From: Saprospiraceae bacterium
GTDB lineage: Bacteria > Bacteroidota > Bacteroidia > Chitinophagales > Saprospiraceae
Length of the DNA: 64,000 nt
Direction of reading: 5' to 3'
NCBI GenBank assembly: GCA_016710585.1
Contig: JADJVN010000016.1
Coordinates: forward strand, 1 to 64,000
The translations under genes were made by a program, and so were the position numbers. The notes under the pieces are model-generated. The model was given only the letters and a program-made list of their open reading frames with translations. It searched no databases and had not been told where the DNA came from. This document shows, one piece after another, positions 35,843 to 49,537 of this stretch (positions are counted from its first letter, which is position 1; the number at the start of each line of letters is the position of its first letter).

Positions 35843-38800
35843 TACCCGAGATCGAAATCGTTCCATTATTATTTGGACTAGTCAATGTACAAGTTGGATT
35901 GGTTAAGGTGATTGGAACATAAATTGAATCGCAAAAGAATCCAGCATCTAAAGTGTGATTAACGTATTGCTCTACACCAGTTGTCAAACTAATCGACGGA
36001 AAAGTATCTGTTGTTATCGCCAAAATTACTGGATCATTATCATTTAAATCTGGCACTGATCCCTGGCCAGTATTTGAACTTGTCAATTTTAAACTTCCAT
36101 AAGTTCCAGCATCAAGGATAGTATTGTTATATTGACCTCCCGTACCAAATACAATGTTATAAGAAACTGTTTTTAACAAAATTGTATCTGCACCAGTTCC
36201 CGACCATGTACCAGTACTTAAAGCGGATTTACTGCTAAAAAAATACTCGCCATTGGCATTCGTAGTTGTGGTTGCAATCAATGTGCTACCCTTATACAAA
36301 GAAACATTAATTCCAGACAACCTTCTTTCAATTGCATCTTGGATACCATTTCTATTTTGGTCAAACCAAACATAGTTACCTATCTCTATATAATCAGGAA
36401 GATTACAAGTCAGCTCAATATCCCCCATCCCTGCAGCTTTGGCCATAGTTCCATCTGGAAAGCCATCAGCGGTGACATATGTTTGATATCCATCTACATA
36501 TGTTCCATTTGAGTTATTATATTTTCTAACACCTCCTGAAAACCACCATTGAGATACAGTTTGAGGTAGTGTGATTGGATCCATATGTGAAGAGATAGTT
36601 ATGCCAGACCCAGGTCTTATTGCCAGTCCACCCAAAGCAGTTTCTGAGTGGAATAATGCAGGGGAACTCACATCAGCCCAGGTATCATCATTATAAAACT
36701 CACCTAAACCTGGTCCTTGATTGTTATTTGGACCATAACCTGTTATACCGCTTACTGTTGCGTTATTTTCTAATATAAAATCACCAGAAGCTGTCTTGAC
36801 TGCCCTTAAAATATCGCCTCCGGCTACACCTTGTTCAGCAAAACTTCCATCATATCCATAATTTTGAAACCCGATTTGAAATCCTTTTCTATCCCCAAAG
36901 CCAAGGACCATAGATCCATCCACATCAAATTCAATATCCATAAAAACAGGTTGGCATATTGCAAAATATGTATAATCTTGATGCCATATATACCATCCAA
37001 TTGATGCTTCAAAATCATCGTCTTCTCCATTCACACCGCTTGGCCCCTTTGGGTACGTTAATGGAAAATCCATCACTTTTGTAAAAGTATTTGAACCTGG
37101 ATTAAACTCATAAACTGCTGCTATCATGTTCGATCTATTACTTGTAGATCCATCACATAAACTTCCTATATAAACTTTTCCCTTAAAATATTTACAAGCA
37201 AAAGATCTTTGAACTCCACCTACACATCCCAAACTTGGTATGTTATATGTGCCGGTACGCGTTATATCTGCGAGATTATTACTTGTATTATATGTGCTCA
37301 GATTTAATAAATTCAATGTATTATCCTTAACATTGATAACCCATAATTCATTTCCATTATCAGATATATCTATACCTCCAATGCCTTGTGCAGCAATCTT
37401 CCTGTAAATACCATCTACAGTGTCTAAACTAGGTTGATTTAAATTTGCAGGAAGTCCTCGTGCAGAATTTGATACATGTGTGCCTACATTTATTCCTTTC
37501 GTACTGAGATTAAAATATACTGGAACACTTGGTGCTGTCAGAGTTGTAAGATTTGTTATATAAATTGCGTCATATCCTCCAGGGCCTAGACCCACATGTC
37601 TTCTTAAAAATGCAGCACTATATAATTGTTTGGTTTTTCTATTGTAAGCTTGTCCCCAAAGCGAACCCACTTTATCAGCTTGAATTGCAAATAGGTTGGT
37701 GCCTGGATTTCCTGTATTTGTTTGTGGAAACCCTAATAATGCATTAGATGTTTTTGATGTTCCATTTAATAATGGGTCACCATTTTTATAAATCGGTGTT
37801 ATGATAATTGGATTAGACTGGCAAAATGTAGCTGGATTGTTTACACCTAGATCTACATTACAATCAGGTGCTGGAATAAATTGCACAGAAGTTCTGCCAT
37901 CCACTCCATTAATTGTGCTATAGCCCCCACCATATATTGTAGGTATCCCACTAAATTCTACTCTTATAGGATATGCTGAAGACAAAACAGAAGTTGTGTA
38001 CCTACCAGAATTGTCTGTAAATACAGGCGGCAATGCTATTCCTAAGTTATTAAACACTGTCACCGTCACACCTGCAATACCGACATATTCTCCAGCTTGT
38101 TTTATCCCATCAGCGTTAAAATCTTCAAAAACTATACCACCCAACATGCCTGCTGTACAACCTGTGATTGGACAAGGGTTAGGTGCAATGTAGGTTGAAT
38201 TCGCACTGCAACCTGATTGCATAAAATTTGCAGAAACCGCACCAGATGAACCTGCATTAACATCAATACAAATTTCTTGAGAAGATACAAATTGCATGTC
38301 CAAATATCCAGGAACATATGGGGTATTCCCATCATAATCATGGTCATGAGGTCCCAAATATAGTTTTTGCAAAGTACTTGTATTAATATATTTTGTCGAT
38401 CCTGCAATAGTCACATTAATACTGTCTTTTAAAGGAGCTCCAAACCAAGAAACGTTTGCACATATTGTCGCCTTACTCACCCCAGATTTTAAAAAGCAGT
38501 CACTGATTTTAACATTTGAAATATTCATTGTGCAACAACCAATGTCAAATTGTCGCAAGTCCAAGCATGTCCTTGTATTATTCGAAATTATATAAGCTTG
38601 GAAATCAAATAAAGCTCTACCTACTGGCACAGCATAAATTTTATGGGAGTTGCGTACAATACCACCGTCCCAAGATGCATAATAGTCAGTAGTTACACCA
38701 TTAATATCTTGCCTAAACTGAAAATACTCTAGCGATGTACTTGGTAAATTAGCAAAATTTAATGTTCCAATACCTGAACCAGGAGCAGTCTCCATCCAAT

Positions 38801-39350
38801 TGACAGATACTCCTTTACAGATTTCATAGCTATTTGAACAACCAGCAATACAAGAAATTGCAGCTGCCCATCCATTAGCGACTCCTGAACCATTTGACTT
38901 GAACCACATCGTGAGACAGCCAGTAGAATATGAATTTATTGTATCGGTCGCTATAGTTCCTGTATTAGTATATAGCATCAAGAGCGGATAAGAAGTATTC
39001 ACGCCATTATAAACTCGCAAACTATCACCACTTGCTATGTTAATTCCAGAAAGAATGAATTTAATCTGTTGACCTGGCGTCATAGAACAAAATGTGACTT
39101 TAATATCTTCATTATTAGCATATTGGCCAGCACTTCCTCCTGAATCATAAATGGTTCCGGCACAAGTACTTATTGTTGCTCCGTTTGGAGCAGTACTCGT
39201 TCCAAATGTATAGGTTGTTTGAGAATATATGTTTGATGTACTAATAAGTAATAACAATAAAATAAAAATCGATGCGATTTTGCAGTTATTAAAACATAAA
39301 ACATATGAAATAACAGATGACCTACTGTCAGACAAGTTTATTTTTTTCAT
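35262..39350 (-). CDS. Secreted CUB/SdrD B-like/propeller paralogue E with Cys-rich tail (intact)
   Basis: The only uninterrupted member of the array, 1,362 aa, so it serves as the reference. Signal peptide 1-43 (ending SNIYS, then Q); CUB-like domain about 46-167 (IYDSGGSAGQYANNEDIKVTF, SGDSLRVYNG, FKSNGSGVANGW); Cys-containing beta segments about 170-400; SdrD B-like domain about 402-475; propeller-like region about 510-980 with RRHVGLGPGGYDAIY, IGGIDISDNGNELWVIN, FMDIEFDVDGSMVLGF and GPGLGEFYNDDTW; SdrD B-like domain about 985-1130; Cys-containing beta domain about 1245-1345; tail CSSCPNPNCGGVNVTRN. There is no T9SS type A domain, although every domain present suggests an outer-surface protein. 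Function unknown. Confidence 0.85.
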   Translation of the reverse strand: MKKINLSDSRSSVISYVLCFNNCKIASIFILLLLLISTSNIYSQTTYTFGTSTAPNGATISTCAGTIYDSGGSAGQYANNEDIKVTFCSMTPGQQIKFILSGINIASGDSLRVYNGVNTSYPLLMLYTNTGTIATDTINSYSTGCLTMWFKSNGSGVANGWAAAISCIAGCSNSYEICKGVSVNWMETAPGSGIGTLNFANLPSTSLEYFQFRQDINGVTTDYYASWDGGIVRNSHKIYAVPVGRALFDFQAYIISNNTRTCLDLRQFDIGCCTMNISNVKISDCFLKSGVSKATICANVSWFGAPLKDSINVTIAGSTKYINTSTLQKLYLGPHDHDYDGNTPYVPGYLDMQFVSSQEICIDVNAGSSGAVSANFMQSGCSANSTYIAPNPCPITGCTAGMLGGIVFEDFNADGIKQAGEYVGIAGVTVTVFNNLGIALPPVFTDNSGRYTTSVLSSAYPIRVEFSGIPTIYGGGYSTINGVDGRTSVQFIPAPDCNVDLGVNNPATFCQSNPIIITPIYKNGDPLLNGTSKTSNALLGFPQTNTGNPGTNLFAIQADKVGSLWGQAYNRKTKQLYSAAFLRRHVGLGPGGYDAIYITNLTTLTAPSVPVYFNLSTKGINVGTHVSNSARGLPANLNQPSLDTVDGIYRKIAAQGIGGIDISDNGNELWVINVKDNTLNLLNLSTYNTSNNLADITRTGTYNIPSLGCVGGVQRSFACKYFKGKVYIGSLCDGSTSNRSNMIAAVYEFNPGSNTFTKVMDFPLTYPKGPSGVNGEDDDFEASIGWYIWHQDYTYFAICQPVFMDIEFDVDGSMVLGFGDRKGFQIGFQNYGYDGSFAEQGVAGGDILRAVKTASGDFILENNATVSGITGYGPNNNQGPGLGEFYNDDTWADVSSPALFHSETALGGLAIRPGSGITISSHMDPITLPQTVSQWWFSGGVRKYNNSNGTYVDGYQTYVTADGFPDGTMAKAAGMGDIELTCNLPDYIEIGNYVWFDQNRNGIQDAIERRLSGINVSLYKGSTLIATTTTNANGEYFFSSKSALSTGTWSGTGADTILLKTVSYNIVFGTGGQYNNTILDAGTYGSLKLTSSNTGQGSVPDLNDNDPVILAITTDTFPSISLTTGVEQYVNHTLDAGFFCDSIYVPITLTNPTCTLTSPNNNGTISISGTPINADKYRIRLGSNWTGAPDTSYATASAIASPFPQIIQNNIPNAGATYIIRFYSGDLCYKDTIITTPVVSCTATCSLTGAGLSNVQCNSNGTPASTTDDYITFGLNPSGTLTGLNYTVTANNGGIVTPSTGSYGVNTNFRLQNGSANGATVYTLTITDSSGAPCQITVNLGPVSPCSSCPNPNCGGVNVTRN

Positions 39351-39371
39351 TCAGTTCAATTCAATTGAAGA

Positions 39372-39379
39372 CAAATGTA
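39372..39379 (-). promoter_or_regulatory. Bacteroidota -7 box (TACATTTG) of paralogue E
   Basis: A perfect TAnnTTTG on the minus strand, 21 nt before the ATG at 39350, giving a predicted leader of about 15 nt that contains AATTGAA. No TTG at -33. Confidence 0.55.
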
Positions 39380-39600
39380 ATTATATATTTTATTTTTTTA
39401 TAATATATAACTATTTATACATTGAATTGTACAATATTTCCAAATTTTATATTTATTCTCCTAAAAATTACCACATTACATATAAAAGGTTAATTAATTG
39501 CAGAATATTTCTTAAATTATTAGATCATCAAATTAAAATAATACCCCATCCTATTATACCCCATTTAAATTGTTATACTTAAAAAAACATGAAATGAATA

Positions 39601-41787
39601 CTAATTAAACCCTCGGCTTTTCATCAATGCATCTTTTGAAGGATCCTTTCCTCGGAACAATTTATATGCCTTTGATTCTTCAATAGTACCTCCTTTACTG
39701 AATACATTATCATACAGCTTTTTTCCAATAGCTCTATCATAGGCGCCACCTGCCTCAGTAAAAGCTTCCCATGCGTCTGAACTAAGCACATCAGACCATA
39801 AATAACTATAATATCCCGCTGAATATCCGTCATCTGCAAAGATATGTCCAAACTGTGGAGTGCGATGTCTCATGACTATTTCCTTTGGCATCTTCAATTC
39901 TGCAAGTGTTTCTTTCTCAAATTTGTCTGCATCAATTTTAGCATCTCCTGCCAGATGTAACTTCATGTCTATAAGTGCACTTGCGAGATATTCTGTTGTC
40001 GCAAAACCTTGATTAAACTTTGAGGCCTTATTTATTTTATCTAATAAAGACTGAGGCATGGGTTCCTTGGTCTTATAATGCAGTGCGAACTTCTGCAAAA
40101 TTTCCTTTGTAGAAAGCCATCTTTCCAAAATTTGAGAAGGGAATTCTACATAATCCGTTGCCACATTTGTTCCTGATAAACTTGGATATTTTACATTTGA
40201 ACACAATCCATGTAGTGCATGACCAAATTCATGAAATAAAGTCTCTGCATCTTCCCATGAAATTAATATTGGTTCATTGCCTTGCCCTTTTAAAAAATTG
40301 CAATTATTGGATACTATAGTAGTTATATCACCATTTAACTTTTCCTGCTCTCTATAAGCCGTCATCCATGCTCCAGACCTTTTACCATCTCTAGCATAAG
40401 GATCAAAATACCAAAGCCCTATTAATTTATTACTTGTTTTATCTTCAACTTTAAAAACCCTTACATCAGGATGAAAAACTGGAACATCTTTAACTTGAGT
40501 AAATTTAAAATTAAATAACTCGGAAGCCATATAAAACATCCCTTCACGAAGGTTCTCTAATTCTAAATAATTCTTTACTTCAGACTCATCTAAGTCGTAT
40601 TTCAATTTTCTAACTTTCTCTGCAAAGTATCTATAATCCCATGGTTCTATTGTTATTTTCTCATCTTCTTGATCGGCAATTTTTTGCATATCTGAGACTT
40701 CTTCCCTAACCTTTGAAATTGCAAACGGCCAAACAGACATTAATAAATTAAGCGCATTTTCTGGCGTTTTTGCCATTTTATCAGCTAATCTTAGATGTGC
40801 ATGAGTTGGATATCCCATTAACTTAGCTCTTTCAGCTCTAAGTGCCAAAATTTCAGGTATAATCGCATTATTATCATTTTTATCGCCATTGTCCCCTCTA
40901 TTTACAAACATCCTCCAAGCCTTTTCACGAAAGGCTCTATTCGTACAATCTCGTAAAAAAGGTTCTATTGCAGATCTCGTATTTGAAATAATCCAAGCAT
41001 TAGATAATCCCTTTGACTTGGCTTTTTCTGCCGCAGAGGCTACAAAACTTGGAGAGAGTCCTTGCATTGCAATGGGATCATCTACAACTAAATATTTACT
41101 ACTCTCATCATCCAATTGATGCTGACTAAACTGAGTATAAAGGCTAGCCAATTTTTGATTAATCGCTGCAACTCTTGTTTTATTTTCAGAATTCAATTTC
41201 GCACCTGCGAGATTAAAAGATGTATAATATCTCCAAATCAACCGCTGTTCTTCCTCACTTAAACTTTGATACTTTTTATCCAAATAAACTGTCTCGATTC
41301 TTTTAAAGAGCTCTGTATTTTGATAAACGGAATCTGCAAATGAAGCAAAGCGTGGTTCAAGAACTGATTGAATAGAATCTAATTCTTTTGTAGCCATATT
41401 ACTAACCCAAACATAATAAACAGCCTGAACTCTTTTTAAGGTTTGTCCTGTTTTCTCCAATGCCACGATTGTATTTTCAAAAGTTGCAGGAGTTGGATTC
41501 TTAACTATCTTATCAATCTCCAATTTCTTTTGTACTAAAGCAAATTCGACAGCAGGAATAAAATCAATGATATTAACTTTATCAAATGCTGGTACACCAT
41601 TATATGGACCTGACCATTCGTCAGTCAAATAATTAGATTTGAGATTAACAGAACTATCCATAATTGCTGATTGATTTTTACTTAGTGTTTTACATTGTGG
41701 GAAAAATAGGATGGAAATGAAGAATAAAAAACAAAGCTTTCCTAAGGTTGACATAAAGATTACAATTTTATGACTGTAAAAATACAT
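39601..41787 (-). CDS. dcp: M3 family oligopeptidase (peptidyl-dipeptidase Dcp-like), probably exported
   Basis: 728 aa from the first ATG. The zinc site HEFGH (519-523, in ETLFHEFGHALHGL) and the downstream family pattern (GTNVATDYVEFPSQ, then Y-x-A-G-Y-Y-S-Y) place it in the M3 thermolysin-like metallopeptidases, which cleave short peptides; Dcp removes C-terminal dipeptides. Length fits the family plus a leader. The start is more likely Met12 (41754), which puts a hydrophobic segment (LGKLCFLFFISILFFPQC) at the very N-terminus; the Cys there could be a lipid anchor, but the lipobox is poor. It stands alone between the adhesin array and the rRNA operon, same strand as both. Confidence 0.88.
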   Translation of the reverse strand: MYFYSHKIVIFMSTLGKLCFLFFISILFFPQCKTLSKNQSAIMDSSVNLKSNYLTDEWSGPYNGVPAFDKVNIIDFIPAVEFALVQKKLEIDKIVKNPTPATFENTIVALEKTGQTLKRVQAVYYVWVSNMATKELDSIQSVLEPRFASFADSVYQNTELFKRIETVYLDKKYQSLSEEEQRLIWRYYTSFNLAGAKLNSENKTRVAAINQKLASLYTQFSQHQLDDESSKYLVVDDPIAMQGLSPSFVASAAEKAKSKGLSNAWIISNTRSAIEPFLRDCTNRAFREKAWRMFVNRGDNGDKNDNNAIIPEILALRAERAKLMGYPTHAHLRLADKMAKTPENALNLLMSVWPFAISKVREEVSDMQKIADQEDEKITIEPWDYRYFAEKVRKLKYDLDESEVKNYLELENLREGMFYMASELFNFKFTQVKDVPVFHPDVRVFKVEDKTSNKLIGLWYFDPYARDGKRSGAWMTAYREQEKLNGDITTIVSNNCNFLKGQGNEPILISWEDAETLFHEFGHALHGLCSNVKYPSLSGTNVATDYVEFPSQILERWLSTKEILQKFALHYKTKEPMPQSLLDKINKASKFNQGFATTEYLASALIDMKLHLAGDAKIDADKFEKETLAELKMPKEIVMRHRTPQFGHIFADDGYSAGYYSYLWSDVLSSDAWEAFTEAGGAYDRAIGKKLYDNVFSKGGTIEESKAYKLFRGKDPSKDALMKSRGFN

Positions 41788-41836
41788 TCAAAACAGGAAT
41801 AATATATAAAAGAAAGCGAACTTCATAAAATAAAAA

Positions 41837-41862
41837 AAGCCTTGACACAAAGTGCAAGGCTT
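41837..41862 (-). terminator. Intrinsic terminator of the rRNA operon
   Basis: The arms AAGCCTTG and CAAGGCTT with an inner CAC/GTG pairing, flanked by A and T runs on both sides, just past the 5S gene. It can end rRNA transcription on the minus strand. Confidence 0.75.
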
Positions 41863-41874
41863 ATTTTAAAAAAA

Positions 41875-41981
<107 letters not shown>

Positions 41982-42089
41982 AAATCTTATTTCTGGTTTT
42001 ATCCAGAATATATTTTAGTAATATTCAATACATTAATTGAATAAAAAAAAGGTTGGAGAGAAAATGAAATTTATAATATGAAAAAAAAG

Positions 42090-44980
<2,891 letters not shown>

Positions 44981-45347
44981 TTTAGTTGATTGCTGCATAA
45001 TTAGCAGTCAACTAAATGTTATAAATTGCTCATTTTCTCAATTAATCCAACCTTTCAAAGAACTTTTGTTTTTTTGGAGCCGCAAAGATACAACAGAATT
45101 ATAAAATTGCAAACTTATTCAAAAAAACTTTGAAGTATTTTCGGATTCGAACCGAAATATCCCGTCGCCATTGCGATTGACATACTAAAAAATTAACACG
45201 ACAGACATAAGGAGAGAAAAAGTAGAAAGAAAAACTGAACCTATGATCAAGACTTTGTTTGATCCGAACAGTCGTCCTATTTCGTAAAGAAATGTGCTCT
45301 TGTACTGAGCATTTAATTTGAATTTGCAATTGCTTGCTATTCTCTTA
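44981..45347 (-). other. 16S-23S internal transcribed spacer without an intact tRNA gene
   Basis: About 370 bp. No complete tRNA-Ile or tRNA-Ala gene is present. Around 45,135-45,160 the minus strand reads TTTCGGTTCGAATCCGAAA, which folds like a tRNA T-arm, but no matching acceptor, D or anticodon arms surround it. The rest is AT-rich and probably contains rRNA processing stems. Confidence 0.7.
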
Positions 45348-46642
<1,295 letters not shown>

Positions 46643-46871
46643 TTGTATCTTTGTCTATTCGTTCAATTAAACCTTTCAGCTCAATCTCCCAAATATTTTG
46701 ACTTTCACTACTTCTATTCGATCTGCTCCTCTCTGTTTTCTCAAAGTCCTTTTCTTCGGTCCGATACTTTTTTCCTTTACCTTTTCTTATTTCTCCTTAT
46801 CCTGTCAATGAACTTTTTGTCTCTTATATTTAACTATATTTGACTTTCTTTTTATTTCCTCGCCTTCGCAA

Positions 46872-46910
46872 GGGACTGCAAAGATATGCTGAGCTTCCAT
46901 ATCTGCAAAA
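46872..46910 (-). promoter_or_regulatory. rRNA operon promoter, consensus Bacteroidota type
   Basis: In the minus direction: TTTTG (46910-46906), exactly 19 nt, then TATCTTTG (46886-46879). This matches the TTG-N19-TAnnTTTG consensus perfectly. The start of transcription is expected near 46,872, giving a leader of about 230 nt before the 16S. The leader is rich in short pyrimidine runs in plus reading. Confidence 0.85.
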
Positions 46911-47306
46911 TGGTTTAGCAAAAAAATAACAAATTTTAATTTTATAATGTGTATTATATTGATTATTAATCACTTACAAGGGTATAAATTTTAAAAAATC
47001 TTTTGACTTTTATTAGTTTTGAAGCTTTTTTACTAAATTCCATCATTTTAGATCATAGTTTTTTATTTCTGTTGGAATAAACTTGACAAATTTCTTTGAA
47101 ATTCTAAGCCAATTATTTGAAGTCAATACAATCAAATCAATCCTCTTTTTTTAAAACAAATTTATAACTAAAAATTACGACGCAAATTCACATTTATATT
47201 GATGATTCAATACAATACCATGTATTATTAATAACATATAATATTAATAATTGCCATTAATTTAAAACAGCAAATTATAATCTCTTAATCTGCAATTATT
47301 CAAAAA
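46911..47306. other. Intergenic spacer, 396 bp
   Basis: AT-rich DNA between the rRNA promoter and the end of the lptF/G-like gene. I see no gene, no perfect hairpin and no repeat in it. Confidence 0.55.
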
Positions 47307-48400
47307 CTATTTTTGTGCTTTTTTGAAAAGGTAATACGCGACCAAAGCAAATATGATATTTGGAATCCAAATGGCTATCCATGGAGCCATGAGCTCATTG
47401 TTTGCAAATGTTAAGGAAAGTTTAGAAAGAAATATAAAAACTACTCCTAGTATCATCGCCACTGCAAGATGCAAACCCAATCCTCCCCTCACCTTCCTAC
47501 TGGCTATACTTGCACCTATTAATGTGAGTATCAAGGTGGTCAATGGATCGGCAAATCTTCTATGCAATTCAACTTCAAATAATTGTGTGATTCCTGAACC
47601 TCTTTCTCGTTCTCGATTAATGAATTTGACCAATTGAGGCGTAGTCATCATATCCTTTTGATTTGTCACAAAAATAAAATCAGAAACTCGAAGATTAATA
47701 GAGGTATCTATTTTTTGAGATTTGAAGACTTGAAGACTTTCTGTACTGTCGGTAAAATTTCTTATCTCATAATCTTCCAAAGTCCAAATATGGGGTTCGG
47801 ATTTCCACCTTATTGTTTTTGCAGATAGTAATGACGTGATTTTTGAGTTTTCGATTTTCTCCATTTGAAATTCTCGTCCTGAAGAATCTGCGGCATGGAA
47901 ATAGTTAATATATATCTTTAGACCATCTCCAACAAAAAAATGCACATTTCTATCCTTGGCTTTAAAGCTAGTAGCTTTTATATGGTTATTCTCAAACTCT
48001 CTGAATATCTTATTACTCTAGGAACTATAAAATGATTACCCAGTAAATGTAAAAATGTAAACAGCAAACCTGATATTATATAAGGCTTTAGGAAACGCTT
48101 GTATGAAATTCCAGAGCTAAACATAGGAATGATCTCGGTTTGGCTAGCCATTCTTGAAGTAAAAAATATTACAGTGATTAATGCATAGATGGGAAACAAT
48201 AGAGAATTTATCCAAGGAATGAAATTGAGGTAATACTTTGTTATAATTTCCCAGACAGAAACTTTTGCATTTAGGAATTTTTCAATGCGTTCACTTACAT
48301 CAAATACCACTGCAATCAATGATAGAATCAACATTGCAAATAAAAAGGTACTGACATACTTTTTTATAATGTATTTATCTAATATGCTGAGTTTGAGCAA
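47307..48400 (-). CDS. LptF/LptG family permease (YjgP/YjgQ), one frameshift
   Basis: Two frames (48400-47978 and 47945-47307) join into about 364 aa, the normal size of the family. LptF/LptG are the membrane subunits of the ABC machine that extracts lipopolysaccharide from the inner membrane. N-terminal LDKYIIKKYVSTF followed by membrane helices, a periplasmic beta domain in the middle, and C-terminal helices with the conserved FADPLTTLILTLIGAS all fit. The break is a lost A near 48015: GTAATAAG should read GTAAATAAG, restoring VPRVNKIFREFENNHIKA. Because the function is usually essential, a sequencing error is more likely than a real mutation. The gene begins 4 bp after tgt as the last of a five-gene operon. 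Confidence 0.85.
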
Positions 48401-48404
48401 TTTT

Positions 48405-49534
48405 TTATAATTTTCGATTAATAGTTTGCAAGATATTGATTTTCCATGATGTATAATTATCTAACAAAATTTGTTTTCTTGCTTCGGTTACAAGCCAGAG
48501 ATAAAAAGACAAATTCTGCAATGTGGCTATTTGAGCTGCTAAAAGTTCTTTTACCATAAATAAATGTCTTAAATATGCTTTTGTGTGATTTTGACTTGTC
48601 AGATTGTCCAATCCAGTATCAATTGCCGAAAAATCTTCCTTCCATTTTTGGTTTTTTATATGGATAATTCCATTAGTCGTATATAATACACCATGTCTTG
48701 CATTTCTACTAGGCAAAACACAATCAAACATATCAATTCCCTTCTCAATACAATCAAGAATATTCTCAGGAGTGCCTACACCCATTAAGTACCTTGCGCT
48801 TTGCTCAGGCAAAATTTCCGTCGAAATTTGGACAAATCGGTGAAGTTCTTCAACAGGCTCCCCTACAGATAATCCTCCGATTGCATAAATTGGATTTTGG
48901 TAGCGACAGATATATTCTAAAGAAGTTTTTCTGAGATCTTCATACATAGAGCCCTGAGCAATAGGAACATAAATTTGTTTGTGCCCATATTTATCGCCTA
49001 AATTTTTAAAATAATCCATACCTCTATCCAGCCACCGATGTGTTATATCCATGGATTTCTTTGCATATTTTTTTTCACTTGGATATGCAGGACATTCATC
49101 CAAGACCATCATTATATCTGACCCCAGAATTCTCTGAATATCAACAACAGATTCTGGAGTAAACAAATGTTTTGACCCATCAATATGGGAATAAAATATT
49201 ACCCCTTCTTCTGTTATCTTTCTTCTTTCGCTTAATGAAAAAACTTGATATCCTCCACTATCAGTCAAAATAGGCTTATTCCAATTCATAAATTTATGTA
49301 AGCCCTCTGCTTTTTCCATGATTTCACATCCTGGTCGCAAGTATAAATGATAGGTATTGCCCAATATTATTTGTGCCTTGACATGCTTTCCAATTCATGT
49401 TGATGGACTCCTTTCACAGTTGCACTGGTTCCAACAGGCATAAAAATTGGTGTCTCTATCTGACCGTGATCAGTTTTTATTAACCCTGCTCTAGCTTTTG
49501 AACTAGAATCGCTATGTATTAATGTAAATGACAT
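48405..49534 (-). CDS. tgt: Queuine tRNA-ribosyltransferase (TGT), one frameshift
   Basis: The start at 49534 (MSFTLIHSDSSSKARAG) runs to a stop after ESMSRHK; loss of one G near 49388 (AGCATG for AGCGATG) explains it, restoring ELESDVKAQIILGNTYHL and a 376-aa protein of normal length. TGT swaps guanine-34 for a queuine precursor in GUN-anticodon tRNAs. Substrate-site LTDSGGYQVFSL, GGLSVGEP and the catalytic region FDCVLPSRNARHG are present. The C-terminal zinc ligands (Cys-x-Cys-x2-Cys) of many TGTs are not seen in the stretch before KAYLRHLF; from memory this is common in Bacteroidota but I cannot check. It is 3 bp from rodA upstream and 4 bp from lptF/G downstream. Confidence 0.9.
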
Positions 49535-49537
49535 AAT

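Noticed and set aside
2541..39350. Phage tail-fibre or prophage origin of the repeat proteins
   Set aside because: No capsid, terminase, integrase or lysis genes; signal peptides and a T9SS domain indicate cellular export.
45130..45165. A tRNA gene in the 16S-23S spacer
   Set aside because: Only a T-arm-like stem is present; acceptor, D and anticodon arms cannot be formed with it.
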